Assembly (NCBI GenBank): GCA_023382535.1
Contig: JAHDWA010000005.1
Span: 1-64,000 of the forward strand
Direction of reading: 5' to 3'
Length of the DNA: 64,000 bases
From: Anaerolineae bacterium
Lineage (GTDB): Bacteria; Chloroflexota; Anaerolineae; 4572-78; J111
Part shown: positions 53,427 through 60,624 of the stretch, one piece after another
Numbering within the stretch: position 1 is the first letter of the stretch
Layout of the letters: the number at the start of each line of letters is the position of its first letter
Translations under genes and position numbers: made by a program
The notes under the pieces: generated by a model
Databases searched by the model: none
The model's input: only the letters and a program-made list of their open reading frames with translations
What the model was told of the DNA's origin: nothing

Positions 53427-54524
53427 GTGGACGACCTAACGATAGGGATTGAGGAAGAGTACCAAATTATTGATCCCGAAACCCGGGAGCTGACCTCATT
53501 CATTACCGAGTTCCTGGATAAAGGGGCGGTGCTCTTTCGGGATCAGGTCAAACCGGAATTCATGCAGTCCCAGGTCGAAGTTGGCAGCCATGTGTGCCGC
53601 AATATCAAGGAGGCGCGCCAGGAAATTACCCGGCTGCGCGGCGTTGTGGCCGAAATTGCCGACAAAGGCGGGCGGAAAATTGTGGCAGCCGGAACGCATC
53701 CATTTTCGCGCTGGCAGGATCAACTGGTCACCGACAAGGATCGCTACAAGGGTCTTATTGCCAATATGCAGATGGTAGCTCAACGGCTGCTTATCTTTGG
53801 GATGCATGTGCATGTCGGCATCAAGGACCCTGATTTGCGCATTGACGTGATGAATCAAATGAGCTATTTTATGCCTCACATTTTAACCCTCTCCACCTCG
53901 TCCCCTTTTTGGCTGGGCCGTAATACCGGTTTAAAATCGTACCGCAGCATCATCTTTGAAGATTTGCCCCGCACCGGCCCACCGGAATATTTTGGCTCGG
54001 CCCAGGAGTATGACCGCTACGTGCAGACACTTATCAAAACCAGGTGTATTGAGGAGCCGACCAAAATCTGGTGGGATATCCGGCCCCATCCCAAATTCCC
54101 GACTCTGGAATTCAGAATGTGTGATTGTGTCACCAAAGTTGATGATGTGCTGGCGATTGCCGCCCTGATTCAGGCTATCGTTGCCAAGCTGATTCGCCTG
54201 CGCAAAAACAACCAGAGCTGGCGCATCTATCGCCGTGGGTTGATTGCCGAAAATAAGTGGCGGGCCATCAAAGACGGGATTGATGGCAAACTGATTGACC
54301 TGGGCAAGGAGGAAGAGGTGCCGCTGCGTTTGCTGATAAGCGAACTGCTTGACCTCATTGACGATGTGGTGGATGAATTGGGGACGCGCCGCGAGATTGA
54401 GCGCATCAGAACAATTTTGAAGGAAGGGACCAGTGCCGACCGCCAACTGCACAAGTATCACGAGACCAAAGACCTGAAAGCGGTGGTGGATATGCTGGCC
54501 GACGAAACTGTCCTGGGGTGTTGA
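53427..54524 (+). CDS. Carboxylate-amine ligase, GCS2 (YbdK) family
   Basis: 365 residues with a GTG start preceded by GGGGAGG. It belongs to the glutamate-cysteine ligase type 2 family: start TIGIEEEYQIIDPETREL, PEFMQSQVEVGSHVC, the HVHVGIKDPD segment, and WWDIRPHPKFPTLEFRMCD. Family members join glutamate or another carboxylate to an amine or cysteine with ATP. Whether this makes gamma-glutamylcysteine is not decided by the sequence. A micro-protein gene overlaps its stop. Confidence 0.88.
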   Translation: MDDLTIGIEEEYQIIDPETRELTSFITEFLDKGAVLFRDQVKPEFMQSQVEVGSHVCRNIKEARQEITRLRGVVAEIADKGGRKIVAAGTHPFSRWQDQLVTDKDRYKGLIANMQMVAQRLLIFGMHVHVGIKDPDLRIDVMNQMSYFMPHILTLSTSSPFWLGRNTGLKSYRSIIFEDLPRTGPPEYFGSAQEYDRYVQTLIKTRCIEEPTKIWWDIRPHPKFPTLEFRMCDCVTKVDDVLAIAALIQAIVAKLIRLRKNNQSWRIYRRGLIAENKWRAIKDGIDGKLIDLGKEEEVPLRLLISELLDLIDDVVDELGTRREIERIRTILKEGTSADRQLHKYHETKDLKAVVDMLADETVLGC

Positions 54525-54739
54525 CCACGTTGCCTAAGCACCAACTGACACTGGATAAACTGCTGGATACTTTCTTTCACCTGCCCACCCTGGCCGTCAT
54601 TGCCGTTTTTACCCTGGTCATGCTGTGGCAGGTTTATGATTTTGATTTTAACCTGGGAAATGACTTTGTCCGCTTGAGCAGCAATCGGGGCAATATCACG
54701 CTGCACTGGACAGATGGCTGCTGTGAGCTGGATTGGTAA
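54518..54739 (+). CDS. Small single-span membrane protein, translationally coupled
   Basis: 73 residues. GTG start overlaps the preceding stop by seven bases (GTGTTGA). A membrane helix (about 25-42: AVIAVFTLVMLWQVYDF) sits after a basic N-terminus; the C-terminal part is polar with a terminal GCCELDW. Not recognised. Coupling to the GCS2-family gene suggests linked expression but not a known role. Confidence 0.6.
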   Translation: MLTTLPKHQLTLDKLLDTFFHLPTLAVIAVFTLVMLWQVYDFDFNLGNDFVRLSSNRGNITLHWTDGCCELDW

Positions 54740-54746
54740 GTAAAAT

Positions 54747-54787
54747 GGCCCTCACGTTTCCAAACCCAATTTGGGAACGTGAGGGCC
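54747..54787. repeat. Long palindrome, GGCCCTCACGTTT arms
   Basis: Eighteen-base arms with one T-G pair and a five-base centre (GGCCCTCACGTTTCCAAA with its complement). The inner CCAAAC/ATTTGGGAACG resembles the 27127 and 37582 palindromes. Confidence 0.7.
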
Positions 54788-54807
54788 GAAAATTAAGCGA
54801 GTTGAAA

Positions 54808-54842
54808 TAAAAAAGCGCGCCTCAATTGAGCTGCGCTTTTTC
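54808..54842 (-). terminator. Terminator of the 6S RNA candidate
   Basis: AAAAAGCGC pairs with GCGCTTTTT around a CTCAATTGAG palindrome. On the minus strand it follows the 3' end of the 6S-like RNA and ends in TTTTTT. Confidence 0.8.
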
Positions 54843-54849
54843 GTAAAAA

Positions 54850-55042
54850 GGACGCCCCGCCGAGCCGTGTGCATTCCATTTGTCCTTGAACCTGCTCATT
54901 AAAAAGCAGGGGGGTGCTCGGATAGAAGGTGTTGCCTTGCCTTGGCGAAGGCTACCGCATCCCCTCTAAAACAAAAGCTCCCATTCAAGGTACTGTTGGC
55001 TCAAGACGCGTGGAGCATCACGAGAACAGCAGGGACAGTTCC
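54850..55042 (-). ncRNA. ssrS: 6S RNA (ssrS) candidate, about 193 nt
   Basis: On the minus strand a promoter (TTGTCA, 17 bases, TGCTACACT) starts the RNA near 55042 and a terminator ends it at about 54842. The 5' GGAactgtCCCtGCTG pairs with the 3' CGGCgGGGcgTCC end (with bulges and G-U pairs). The 5' CCTTGAA pairs with the 3' TTCAAGG, bounding a large asymmetric bubble of about 35 against 17 bases. GTTCAAGG followed by ATGCACACGGCTCGGCG copies the 3' half of known 6S RNAs. A terminal domain with GCCTTcgccAAGGC and CCTGCT/AGCAGG hairpins completes the shape. 6S binds sigma-70 RNA polymerase in stationary phase. Confidence 0.65.
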
Positions 55043-55044
55043 AT

Positions 55045-55073
55045 AGTGTAGCACAGGTGGTTCAAATTGACAA
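55045..55073 (-). promoter_or_regulatory. Promoter of the 6S RNA candidate
   Basis: TTGTCA (55068-55073), 17-base spacer, TACACT (55045-55050) preceded by TGC, on the minus strand. Confidence 0.7.
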
Positions 55074-55471
55074 ATTACTCCGGGCGGCTGGCGTGCGCCT
55101 CACACTTTTGGCCTGGTAAGACCCACGAAGCGGGCAGCTTCCTCACCGAGCCGCCTAAATTTTGAGACAGATCGCTTGTGCTCAACGCCCCTTTTTACCC
55201 CCTGTTTTTAAGAAAAAGCTGGCCATCAAAGAGGTTATCCAACAAAAACTGGTCCTCACGATTTTGACATAACATCAAGTCTTAAAGTCACCTTGCACTT
55301 TATGTCTATCTAAAGTATAATTGAGTGGGTAATTTTATCATCAGCACGATTCTTGTTAACGGGTATTGTAATTCTTACCGTTAAGAATATGCTAACATGG
55401 CCTATCTCCAATTAACTGAACTCTCACCTAACCGAGATGTTGGACCGTAAGCAGGCGGTGAGGAGGCAACA
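55074..55471. other. Intergenic region of about 400 bases with a 73-base stem-bounded element
   Basis: GGCGGCT (55083-55089) and AGCCGCC (55149-55155) enclose a GC-rich segment with a GAAGC/GCTTC hairpin; size resembles a tRNA but no T-loop or anticodon arm is visible. Further right is the promoter 55293-55321. Nothing else is coding. Confidence 0.45.
55293..55321 (+). promoter_or_regulatory. Promoter of the PKD surface protein gene
   Basis: TTGCAC (55293-55298), 17 bases, consensus TATAAT (55316-55321). The leader would be about 145 bases. Confidence 0.65.
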
Positions 55472-57526
55472 TTGGCAATATTCCCTATGATCAATAGCTT
55501 TGTCTTTCAATCGCTTCATCTGGTGCTGGGTCTGGTTCTCTGGCAAGCAAGTCCAGGCGAGAGCCCTGTATGGATTAGAGTTGCATTTTTAGTTGCGCTT
55601 GGTTTGACCGCCCTCATGTTTTGGATCTACTTCCGGCCTGATTTTCATCTAGGCCAAACGCTAGGCACTGTTTTGATTATTGTAGGGGGTCTGGTTACAA
55701 CTGCTCTGTTTCTGGTGCTACTCTTTAGAATAAACCCTTTTCCTTTCATCCGGGCCAACGCCGAGACAATGGGCCTGGGTCAACTGGTTAATTTTGATAC
55801 AGCTTTTGCCAATGGCCTGCCCGATGCCGTATCAGCCAATATCGGCGTAGTGAATGTGGTCCGGGCAGATACCGACGCCGATGACTTTCAAGAGTGGGTT
55901 GTTTTTTATTTGTTCGATAAACGCGCTCAAAATAGCCCCATCCATGGGGCTGTTTATGATAACGACCGGGGCAATCCTCCGGTCATTTTCCCTTATCAAC
56001 TGCAGGCTCCCGACCGCAATTATTTGAGCGAGCAGCAAGTGTTTGGCCCCAACTTGACTGTTCAGGAAGTGGCCGCTGACCAGAACGGTCCAAATGGCGC
56101 AAACGTGCCTGAGATAATCGTTCAAGGTGGCTATGAACTTACCATCTTCCGCTTTAAGGAAAATTCTGATCCCTGGAGTTTTCCCACCGATTCACCGGCC
56201 CGCTACCAACCGATTGGCTTTTTTCGTGGCAATGGCGGCGTGAGCATCAATCTCAATCAAGGGGCCGCGGCTTACGGCCAGGTCACGGTCATTGACCGCA
56301 ACGGCTTTGAGCGGAGTCAATTGGCCGTTCGCTCGGTGTATGGTCTTGTCACCGGGCCGGATGGAAACCAAACTTATCTCGATCCGATTCCGCCCTTGGG
56401 GGGTGTCGGCACGCCTCGCCTAGCCGCCCCCATTTTGTCAACCGTAGATTTTCACCCGGCCCCACCCGACGAAATATTTAATACGCCTTTCCCGGAGAAG
56501 ATTGTTTTAGGCTTTTATGCCGCTACCTGCGGCGCGGCAGACAATTCGCTCTGCAACAGTGATACTGTTGATCCCGACTTGTCGTGGCGCCCCCCCACCG
56601 GCTCATTGAATGATTTTTTGGCCGGCGAGGCCCTGGCTGCATTTGATGCAGGTAATCCGGGCTACTTCAGCTTGCCTGCTTTTAGCGCCAATTCAAATAT
56701 CCTGGTCTCTCAACTTCGTTATTACCCACAATTAGAAACAGATCCCGATTTGTTGGCGACTGGCGGCGGCCGAGATGTCGTGACGGGCGAGCAGGGGCAA
56801 AGCGGTTGTGTCGGTATAAATTTCACCGTCAATGGTTCGGCCTCGCAGGAGGCTTACTATCAGTTGGGCTTGAGCGCTGGACAGTGGAAGATTCTGCGGC
56901 GTGTGCCGAATTGTGTACAGATTCCCCCCCAGTTCTGCACATTTAGGCTAGAGGCCCAACCTGCACCGCAAACGGTGCAAGTCCCTGTCATCTTTTTGGT
57001 TACCGTTTACGACGAAACGGGGGCCTCTATTCCCGCGGGGGCGATTACCTGGGAGTTTGGGGATGGTAATCCAAGTATCAGCGGTTCTGGCAGCGGCGCT
57101 GCGGCAGCACAACACGCCTATGACGCCGCTGGTAATTTTAACGTTATTGTTCGTGGAACGGATAATCGTGGGATTCTATGTGCCCCTGCGAGCAGTCAGG
57201 TAAGCGTGGTGCCTCCTACCCCAACACCTGTGCCTCTTGTTCCCATCATCACGGCGCCGGCTACCGCCTCGGTCTGCGAGGAGGTGCCCTTTTCCGGCGC
57301 GGAGTCTCAAACCCAGGGCCAGATTAGCGCGTATGAATGGAATTTTGGCGACAGCAGCACAGGCAACGGCATGGACCTTACTCATACGTATACCGATCCC
57401 AGTGTTTACACGGTTACGCTTGTTGTCAGAGATCTTACTGGGCGACCAAGCCCCCCTGCCAGCCATGTAATAACGATTACCCCGCCTCCCGCACCACCCT
57501 GCGGTCCGCTACCTTGTTGTAAGTAA
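55472..57526 (+). CDS. Large membrane-anchored protein with C-terminal PKD domains
   Basis: 684 residues, TTG start with AGGAGG five bases before. The first 90 residues hold three membrane helices. A long extracellular region of unknown fold (about 100-490) includes VVRADTDADDFQEWVVFYLFD and many Asn/Asp loops. Two PKD-like domains end the protein (AITWEFGDGNPSISG and ISAYEWNFGDSSTGNG with VTLVVRD). The end is Pro/Cys-rich (PPCGPLPCCK). It may bind or display a ligand outside the cell. The next two genes are on the same strand. Confidence 0.78.
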   Translation: MAIFPMINSFVFQSLHLVLGLVLWQASPGESPVWIRVAFLVALGLTALMFWIYFRPDFHLGQTLGTVLIIVGGLVTTALFLVLLFRINPFPFIRANAETMGLGQLVNFDTAFANGLPDAVSANIGVVNVVRADTDADDFQEWVVFYLFDKRAQNSPIHGAVYDNDRGNPPVIFPYQLQAPDRNYLSEQQVFGPNLTVQEVAADQNGPNGANVPEIIVQGGYELTIFRFKENSDPWSFPTDSPARYQPIGFFRGNGGVSINLNQGAAAYGQVTVIDRNGFERSQLAVRSVYGLVTGPDGNQTYLDPIPPLGGVGTPRLAAPILSTVDFHPAPPDEIFNTPFPEKIVLGFYAATCGAADNSLCNSDTVDPDLSWRPPTGSLNDFLAGEALAAFDAGNPGYFSLPAFSANSNILVSQLRYYPQLETDPDLLATGGGRDVVTGEQGQSGCVGINFTVNGSASQEAYYQLGLSAGQWKILRRVPNCVQIPPQFCTFRLEAQPAPQTVQVPVIFLVTVYDETGASIPAGAITWEFGDGNPSISGSGSGAAAAQHAYDAAGNFNVIVRGTDNRGILCAPASSQVSVVPPTPTPVPLVPIITAPATASVCEEVPFSGAESQTQGQISAYEWNFGDSSTGNGMDLTHTYTDPSVYTVTLVVRDLTGRPSPPASHVITITPPPAPPCGPLPCCK

Positions 57527-57530
57527 AGCT

Positions 57531-57553
57531 GTAAAAGTACCTGTCACTTTTAC
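57531..57553. repeat. Small palindrome GTAAAAGT/ACTTTTAC
   Basis: Eight-base arms around a seven-base loop immediately after the PKD gene stop. No T run follows. Confidence 0.4.
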
Positions 57554-57665
57554 CCGGATTCTTTAAAGAAGCATCTTCAGTTTTTGGGAAACTAAGACCA
57601 TATACTTTTTATGGTTCTTATGCTAATCTCATTAACATCGAGGAGACTTTAAGAAGGGTAAAAGC

Positions 57666-58010
57666 ATGGCCGATTACTTTGGTTTACACAACCGTGTCCG
57701 CGTCCGCGATTTGAATGGACGGGTGGTTATTGATTGGAGAGCACATTTATTTTACGGAGATGTAGGCGTATTTTTACTTAATGAGGGTATGGGCCGGATT
57801 ATTGTCCAGCGGCAAACCGGCTTTTTGGGATTATTTGAAGAAACCTATGCCCTGGCCTACGGCGAAAGCTACGAAGCTTTTTATGATGGGGTCTGGGCCT
57901 TTGTAACCTTCATTTTCCGTTCTCTTTTAATTTTGATTCCAGGTCTATTGGCGCTCATGATTTTGTACTGGATATTGGTAAATTTACCATTCAATCTTCC
58001 AGTGCTTTAA
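57666..58010 (+). CDS. Small membrane protein of unknown function, 114 residues
   Basis: An N-terminal soluble half rich in aromatic and Gly residues (NRVRVRDLNGRVVIDWRAH, GFLGLFEETYALAYGESYE in pieces) and one or two C-terminal membrane helices (SLLILIPGLLALMILYWILVNL). Not recognised. It begins 139 bases after the PKD gene. Confidence 0.6.
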   Translation: MADYFGLHNRVRVRDLNGRVVIDWRAHLFYGDVGVFLLNEGMGRIIVQRQTGFLGLFEETYALAYGESYEAFYDGVWAFVTFIFRSLLILIPGLLALMILYWILVNLPFNLPVL

Positions 58011-58104
58011 TTGGGCAAGATTGTTAAAAATTCTATCTTTTGGTAAAATTTGTCCGTGCCTTTCCCGTGTTAAAGGCGCAAATCTCAAATTAAGGAATTA
58101 AAAA

Positions 58105-58584
58105 ATGAACTGCCCAAATTGTGGCGCTGAAAATGAGGCGGGCGCTCGCTTTTGTGTGGAATGCGGCGCGCCCCTTGAAACCCAACTGAATCTGCCTGAT
58201 CGTCCCCCCGAAGCGGATGAGGATGACAGTGACCGCACGATTATGTCGAGCATGAGCCGCATCGCCGAAGAGGCCAAAACGATGGCCGTCACCCAGGATC
58301 AACTGGCGGCGGCTGAGGCTGAAGCGGCCTCTTCTTTCAGCCGGCCGCCTGAGCCGGAACCGATCCCCATGCCCCCTCCCGCCGCCAGCAGTGGCAGCTC
58401 CGGAGGAAGTTCCCAGGGGTTCATGACCCAACGTAATATTATTATTGCAGTTATAGTTATTTTGCTGCTGTGTTGCTGCTGCTGCGCTCTGAGCGCCGGC
58501 GCAAGTTTTGGTTCTGACCCAGATGCCTTTGAGGATTTAATGCGTGAACTTGGCTCGCTCCCTCCGCTGCTATGGGTGGTTTAG
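58105..58584 (+). CDS. Zinc-ribbon protein with membrane helix
   Basis: 159 residues. An N-terminal zinc ribbon (MNCPNCGAENEAGARFCVECG) supplies four cysteines. An acidic and Ala/Pro/Ser linker (about 30-110) leads to a membrane helix that contains five consecutive cysteines (VILLLCCCCCALS). Such zinc-ribbon plus membrane proteins are common in this phylum; role unknown. The stop is about 20 bases before a terminator. Confidence 0.72.
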   Translation: MNCPNCGAENEAGARFCVECGAPLETQLNLPDRPPEADEDDSDRTIMSSMSRIAEEAKTMAVTQDQLAAAEAEAASSFSRPPEPEPIPMPPPAASSGSSGGSSQGFMTQRNIIIAVIVILLLCCCCCALSAGASFGSDPDAFEDLMRELGSLPPLLWVV

Positions 58585-58603
58585 CCAATCAGGTGCTTGC
58601 ACA

Positions 58604-58634
58604 AAAAGGGCCGTCTGTGCAAGACGGCCTTTTT
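58604..58634 (+). terminator. Terminator before the phage-like region, with alternative fold
   Basis: GGCCGTC (58609-58615) and GACGGCC (58623-58629) with flanking A/T form the terminator hairpin. CTTGCACA (58596-58603) and TGTGCAAG (58616-58623) can form a competing hairpin that breaks it. Confidence 0.75.
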
Positions 58635-58739
58635 GCTACTCAAACGATTGAATTACCCCGTGTGCCCTCGACGGAAAACGAATTAAACCCGTGTCGTGTT
58701 TATGAGTTTTCATTTTAGAAAGGCGGTTAAGGGACAGCT

Positions 58740-58994
58740 ATGGAGCACAAGCATAAAGGCGTCACGTTTGCCGTTGAGCGGGCCGTGTTGGGGGTTCAGG
58801 TGGTGGTCAGGGAGGCCGGGCCTGGGCGGATTGATTTCAGCCAGGCGGATACAGAGGCGGTCGTGAGGCATTTCAATACGCACCCAATGCCGGAGGAGCT
58901 TGCGTTTCCGACGGGCCGGGCCGCTTATGCGGCTAACCTGGTTGTTGTCACCGAGGCGATGGTCAGAAACGCGATCAAGGCGGCAGGACTATGA
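58740..58994 (+). CDS. Phage-region hypothetical protein, 84 residues
   Basis: Soluble, with a beta-rich start (KGVTFAVERAVLGVQVVVREA) and a mixed C-terminal half. No match known to me. First gene of the phage-like region; it overlaps the next gene by four bases. The GC-rich third codon positions differ from the chromosomal genes to the left. Confidence 0.55.
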   Translation: MEHKHKGVTFAVERAVLGVQVVVREAGPGRIDFSQADTEAVVRHFNTHPMPEELAFPTGRAAYAANLVVVTEAMVRNAIKAAGL

Positions 58995-59272
58995 ACAATA
59001 ACGAATGGTGGATTCAAGTGGGAATTATGGCCTGTACTCAATGGGGCTGCACCCCTGAAACCAGAATACAAATAACCGGACACCCTTCGGGCCGGCCCGT
59101 GCTGGTTTACAAGGAAACGGAACGTTCAGTGAACAAGGAGTTGGGAGATAAGCAGGAGCTAATATCTCAAGCTGTTGCGCCGGAGGTATTTCGTTTGCCG
59201 GGTGGCGACCAGGTAGAAATGGGTTACTCAAAGGAATGTGACGTTTTGGTGATTTGGGACCCGACCACATAG
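58991..59272 (+). CDS. Phage-region hypothetical protein, 93 residues
   Basis: Soluble, with three cysteines (MACTQWGC, ECDVL). ATG overlaps the previous stop (ATGA type). Not recognised. The operator-promoter at 59286 lies just after its stop. Confidence 0.55.
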   Translation: MNNNEWWIQVGIMACTQWGCTPETRIQITGHPSGRPVLVYKETERSVNKELGDKQELISQAVAPEVFRLPGGDQVEMGYSKECDVLVIWDPTT

Positions 59273-59285
59273 CCCAAAACGCCAA

Positions 59286-59314
59286 TTGACCATTTAGCAC
59301 AAATGTGCTAAGAT
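59286..59314 (+). promoter_or_regulatory. Promoter with the spacer filled by a palindrome
   Basis: TTGACC (59286-59291), 17-base spacer, TAAGAT (59309-59314). The perfect palindrome TTAGCACAAATGTGCTAA (59294-59311) occupies the spacer and the first bases of the -10, so a bound protein would block RNA polymerase. Confidence 0.6.
59294..59311. promoter_or_regulatory. Palindromic operator TTAGCACA/TGTGCTAA
   Basis: Eight-base arms with a two-base centre, within the promoter at 59286-59314. Looks like a binding site for a dimeric repressor. No repressor gene is visible in the window. Confidence 0.55.
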
Positions 59315-59320
59315 TATGAC

Positions 59321-59397
59321 AACAAACACGGTAGCGGTGTTGCGCTATCGTCATCTCTCGAACCGAAAGCCCCGCGCAGCTACCGCGGGGCTTTTCT
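59321..59397 (+). ncRNA. Candidate phage-region small RNA, about 77 nt
   Basis: Transcription from the promoter at 59286 would start near 59321 and stop at the terminator 59366-59397. The RNA folds as a GGTAGCG/CGCTATC hairpin (one G-U) and the terminator. It is too short to carry a clear protein. It may also be a leader that is terminated before the next gene. Confidence 0.45.
59366..59397 (+). terminator. Terminator of the small RNA
   Basis: AAAGCCCCGCG and CGCGGGGCTTT, an 11-bp stem with a seven-base loop, followed by T-rich sequence. Confidence 0.85.
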
Positions 59398-59426
59398 CTT
59401 TAGGTCAGAAAGCGAGGACAGGGCGG

Positions 59427-59696
59427 GTGAGTTTTGAGGCGGGGTTACTGGTGGTGTATGTGGTGCTGATTTTGCTGCCGTGGGTAGGGGGATTGTTCCT
59501 GACCGTGGCAGTGTTTTGGGTGATGACGCGGCGAATCGGGGAGCTGCAAGCCGAAAACAAGGCTCTACGGGAAGAGAGAGCCAGGCTGTACGAAGAGAAG
59601 ATGAAACTCGATTTGAACTTACAACAAACGCTGATTGAGAACGCGGTACTGGCCACCAGGCGGGCAGGCAATGAGGGCGAAGATTCTGCTGGTTGA
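59427..59696 (+). CDS. Phage-region small membrane protein with coiled coil
   Basis: About 89 residues. A GTG start at 59427 is chosen because GAGGA precedes it by eight bases and it lies after the terminator; a longer frame from 59316 would read through that hairpin. One or two membrane helices (LLVVYVVLILLPWVGGLFLTVAVFWVM in pieces) are followed by a coiled coil (ELQAENKALREERARLYEEK). The shape resembles phage spanin or holin accessory proteins, but this is only a comparison. Confidence 0.6.
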   Translation: MSFEAGLLVVYVVLILLPWVGGLFLTVAVFWVMTRRIGELQAENKALREERARLYEEKMKLDLNLQQTLIENAVLATRRAGNEGEDSAG

Positions 59697-60213
59697 GGAC
59701 CAGAATCCGTACCTGTACGAATTGAGCTTGCAGGCGCAAAACGGGTTTGAGTTTGTGGTGATCAAGCGCGGCGACCACGCGGTGCAGGCGTTCAGGCAGC
59801 ACCAGCCGGATTTGGTCCTGGTAGACATCCGGCTGCCGATGCTGGACGGGATCGAGGTTATCAAGCAGATCCGCCGGCTGAACCTGCAAACCCCCATCAT
59901 CGTGATTACGGCCTTTACGAACAAGACGATCCGGGAGCAGGCGCTGGCCGCCGGGGCGAATTCGATCTTCCCGAAGCCGACCGATATACCGCGTCTTTAC
60001 CGGCGGATTGTGGAGCTGTTGAACGCGGTCAGGGAGAGGCCGGGGGATAAACAACATATCCAGAAGATGATCGTCAACAAAACGCGGCGGGTGCAGGCGC
60101 TCCAGGAGCGGCAGGCGATGCTGGGCATCAGCGCGCCGCCGGAGTTGGTATTGGAAATCGAGGATTTAAAGGCTGAGATAGAAGAATTGGAACGGGGGCG
60201 AAATGAGCAGTGA
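59671..60213 (+). CDS. Receiver-domain protein with EAD-like C-terminal helical module
   Basis: 180 residues. Residues 1-120 are a CheY-like receiver: ILLVEDQNPY, phosphorylated aspartate in LVLVDIRLPMLDGIEV, ITAFTN and PKPTD (conserved Thr and Lys). The last 60 residues read RRVQALQERQAMLGISAPPELVLEIEDLKAEIEELE (in pieces). From memory, this L-x2-Q-x3-G-I-S-x-P-x-E-x5-EIEDxxAEIxxLE pattern is the adaptor-like helical hairpin attached to TIR, CHAT and NTPase effectors in cyanobacteria and Chloroflexota. It overlaps the previous gene by 26 bases. Its presence in a phage-like region is unusual. Confidence 0.65.
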   Translation: MRAKILLVEDQNPYLYELSLQAQNGFEFVVIKRGDHAVQAFRQHQPDLVLVDIRLPMLDGIEVIKQIRRLNLQTPIIVITAFTNKTIREQALAAGANSIFPKPTDIPRLYRRIVELLNAVRERPGDKQHIQKMIVNKTRRVQALQERQAMLGISAPPELVLEIEDLKAEIEELERGRNEQ

Positions 60214-60511
60214 TGCGCAGCTTTGGATCAGGGCGGTCGAAACGAGCATATTGTTTCTAATCTTTTTCAGCGGGGCGGCCCTGCTATTCAACCTGGCCAG
60301 GAAAGAGAACGGGACGACCCTGGCGATGGCGTTCACTTCGCTGATGACCGCGCTTTACCTAACGGTCATTATTTTTTTATCGTTCGTTGATTTGATCCGG
60401 TATCCAGAATGGCGCGGGCCGACGATTACCGCCTTTAACCTGATTGGGGCGGGCTGGATCGCGTCGGCGCTGTGGCTGGGGTACAAGATATTCATCGAGA
60501 GGAAGCAGTAA
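60203..60511 (+). CDS. Phage-region membrane protein, possible holin
   Basis: 102 residues with three predicted membrane helices and charged ends (ERKQ at the end). Overlaps the receiver gene by 11 bases. Size and helix count fit class I holins, but no lysin gene is visible in the window, so this is speculative. Confidence 0.55.
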   Translation: MSSDAQLWIRAVETSILFLIFFSGAALLFNLARKENGTTLAMAFTSLMTALYLTVIIFLSFVDLIRYPEWRGPTITAFNLIGAGWIASALWLGYKIFIERKQ

Positions 60512-60624
60512 TGAGCAGTATCGTGCGGCGGATGCGGCGGTTAGGCGACGAAACATCACGGACAGTGACGGAATTGGTGGCGGCGCTGCAATTAAAACGA
60601 TGGTTATTCGAGGCAAAACGATGA
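60511..60624 (+). CDS. Micro-protein, 37 residues
   Basis: Start and stop overlap both neighbours (TAATG upstream, ATGA downstream). The sequence VRRMRRLGDETSRTVTELV is close to VRRMRLLGRDTANTVREFM at the start of the next protein, suggesting a partial duplication. The remainder is a basic helix. Confidence 0.55.
   Translation: MSSIVRRMRRLGDETSRTVTELVAALQLKRWLFEAKR

Noticed and set aside
55083..55155. Possible tRNA gene.
   Set aside because: Correct length and acceptor stem but no T-loop (TTCGA-like) and no anticodon arm on either strand.
59316..59426. N-terminal extension of the small membrane protein gene up to an ATG at 59316.
   Set aside because: It would read through a strong terminator hairpin, and a GTG with a better ribosome site follows the terminator.
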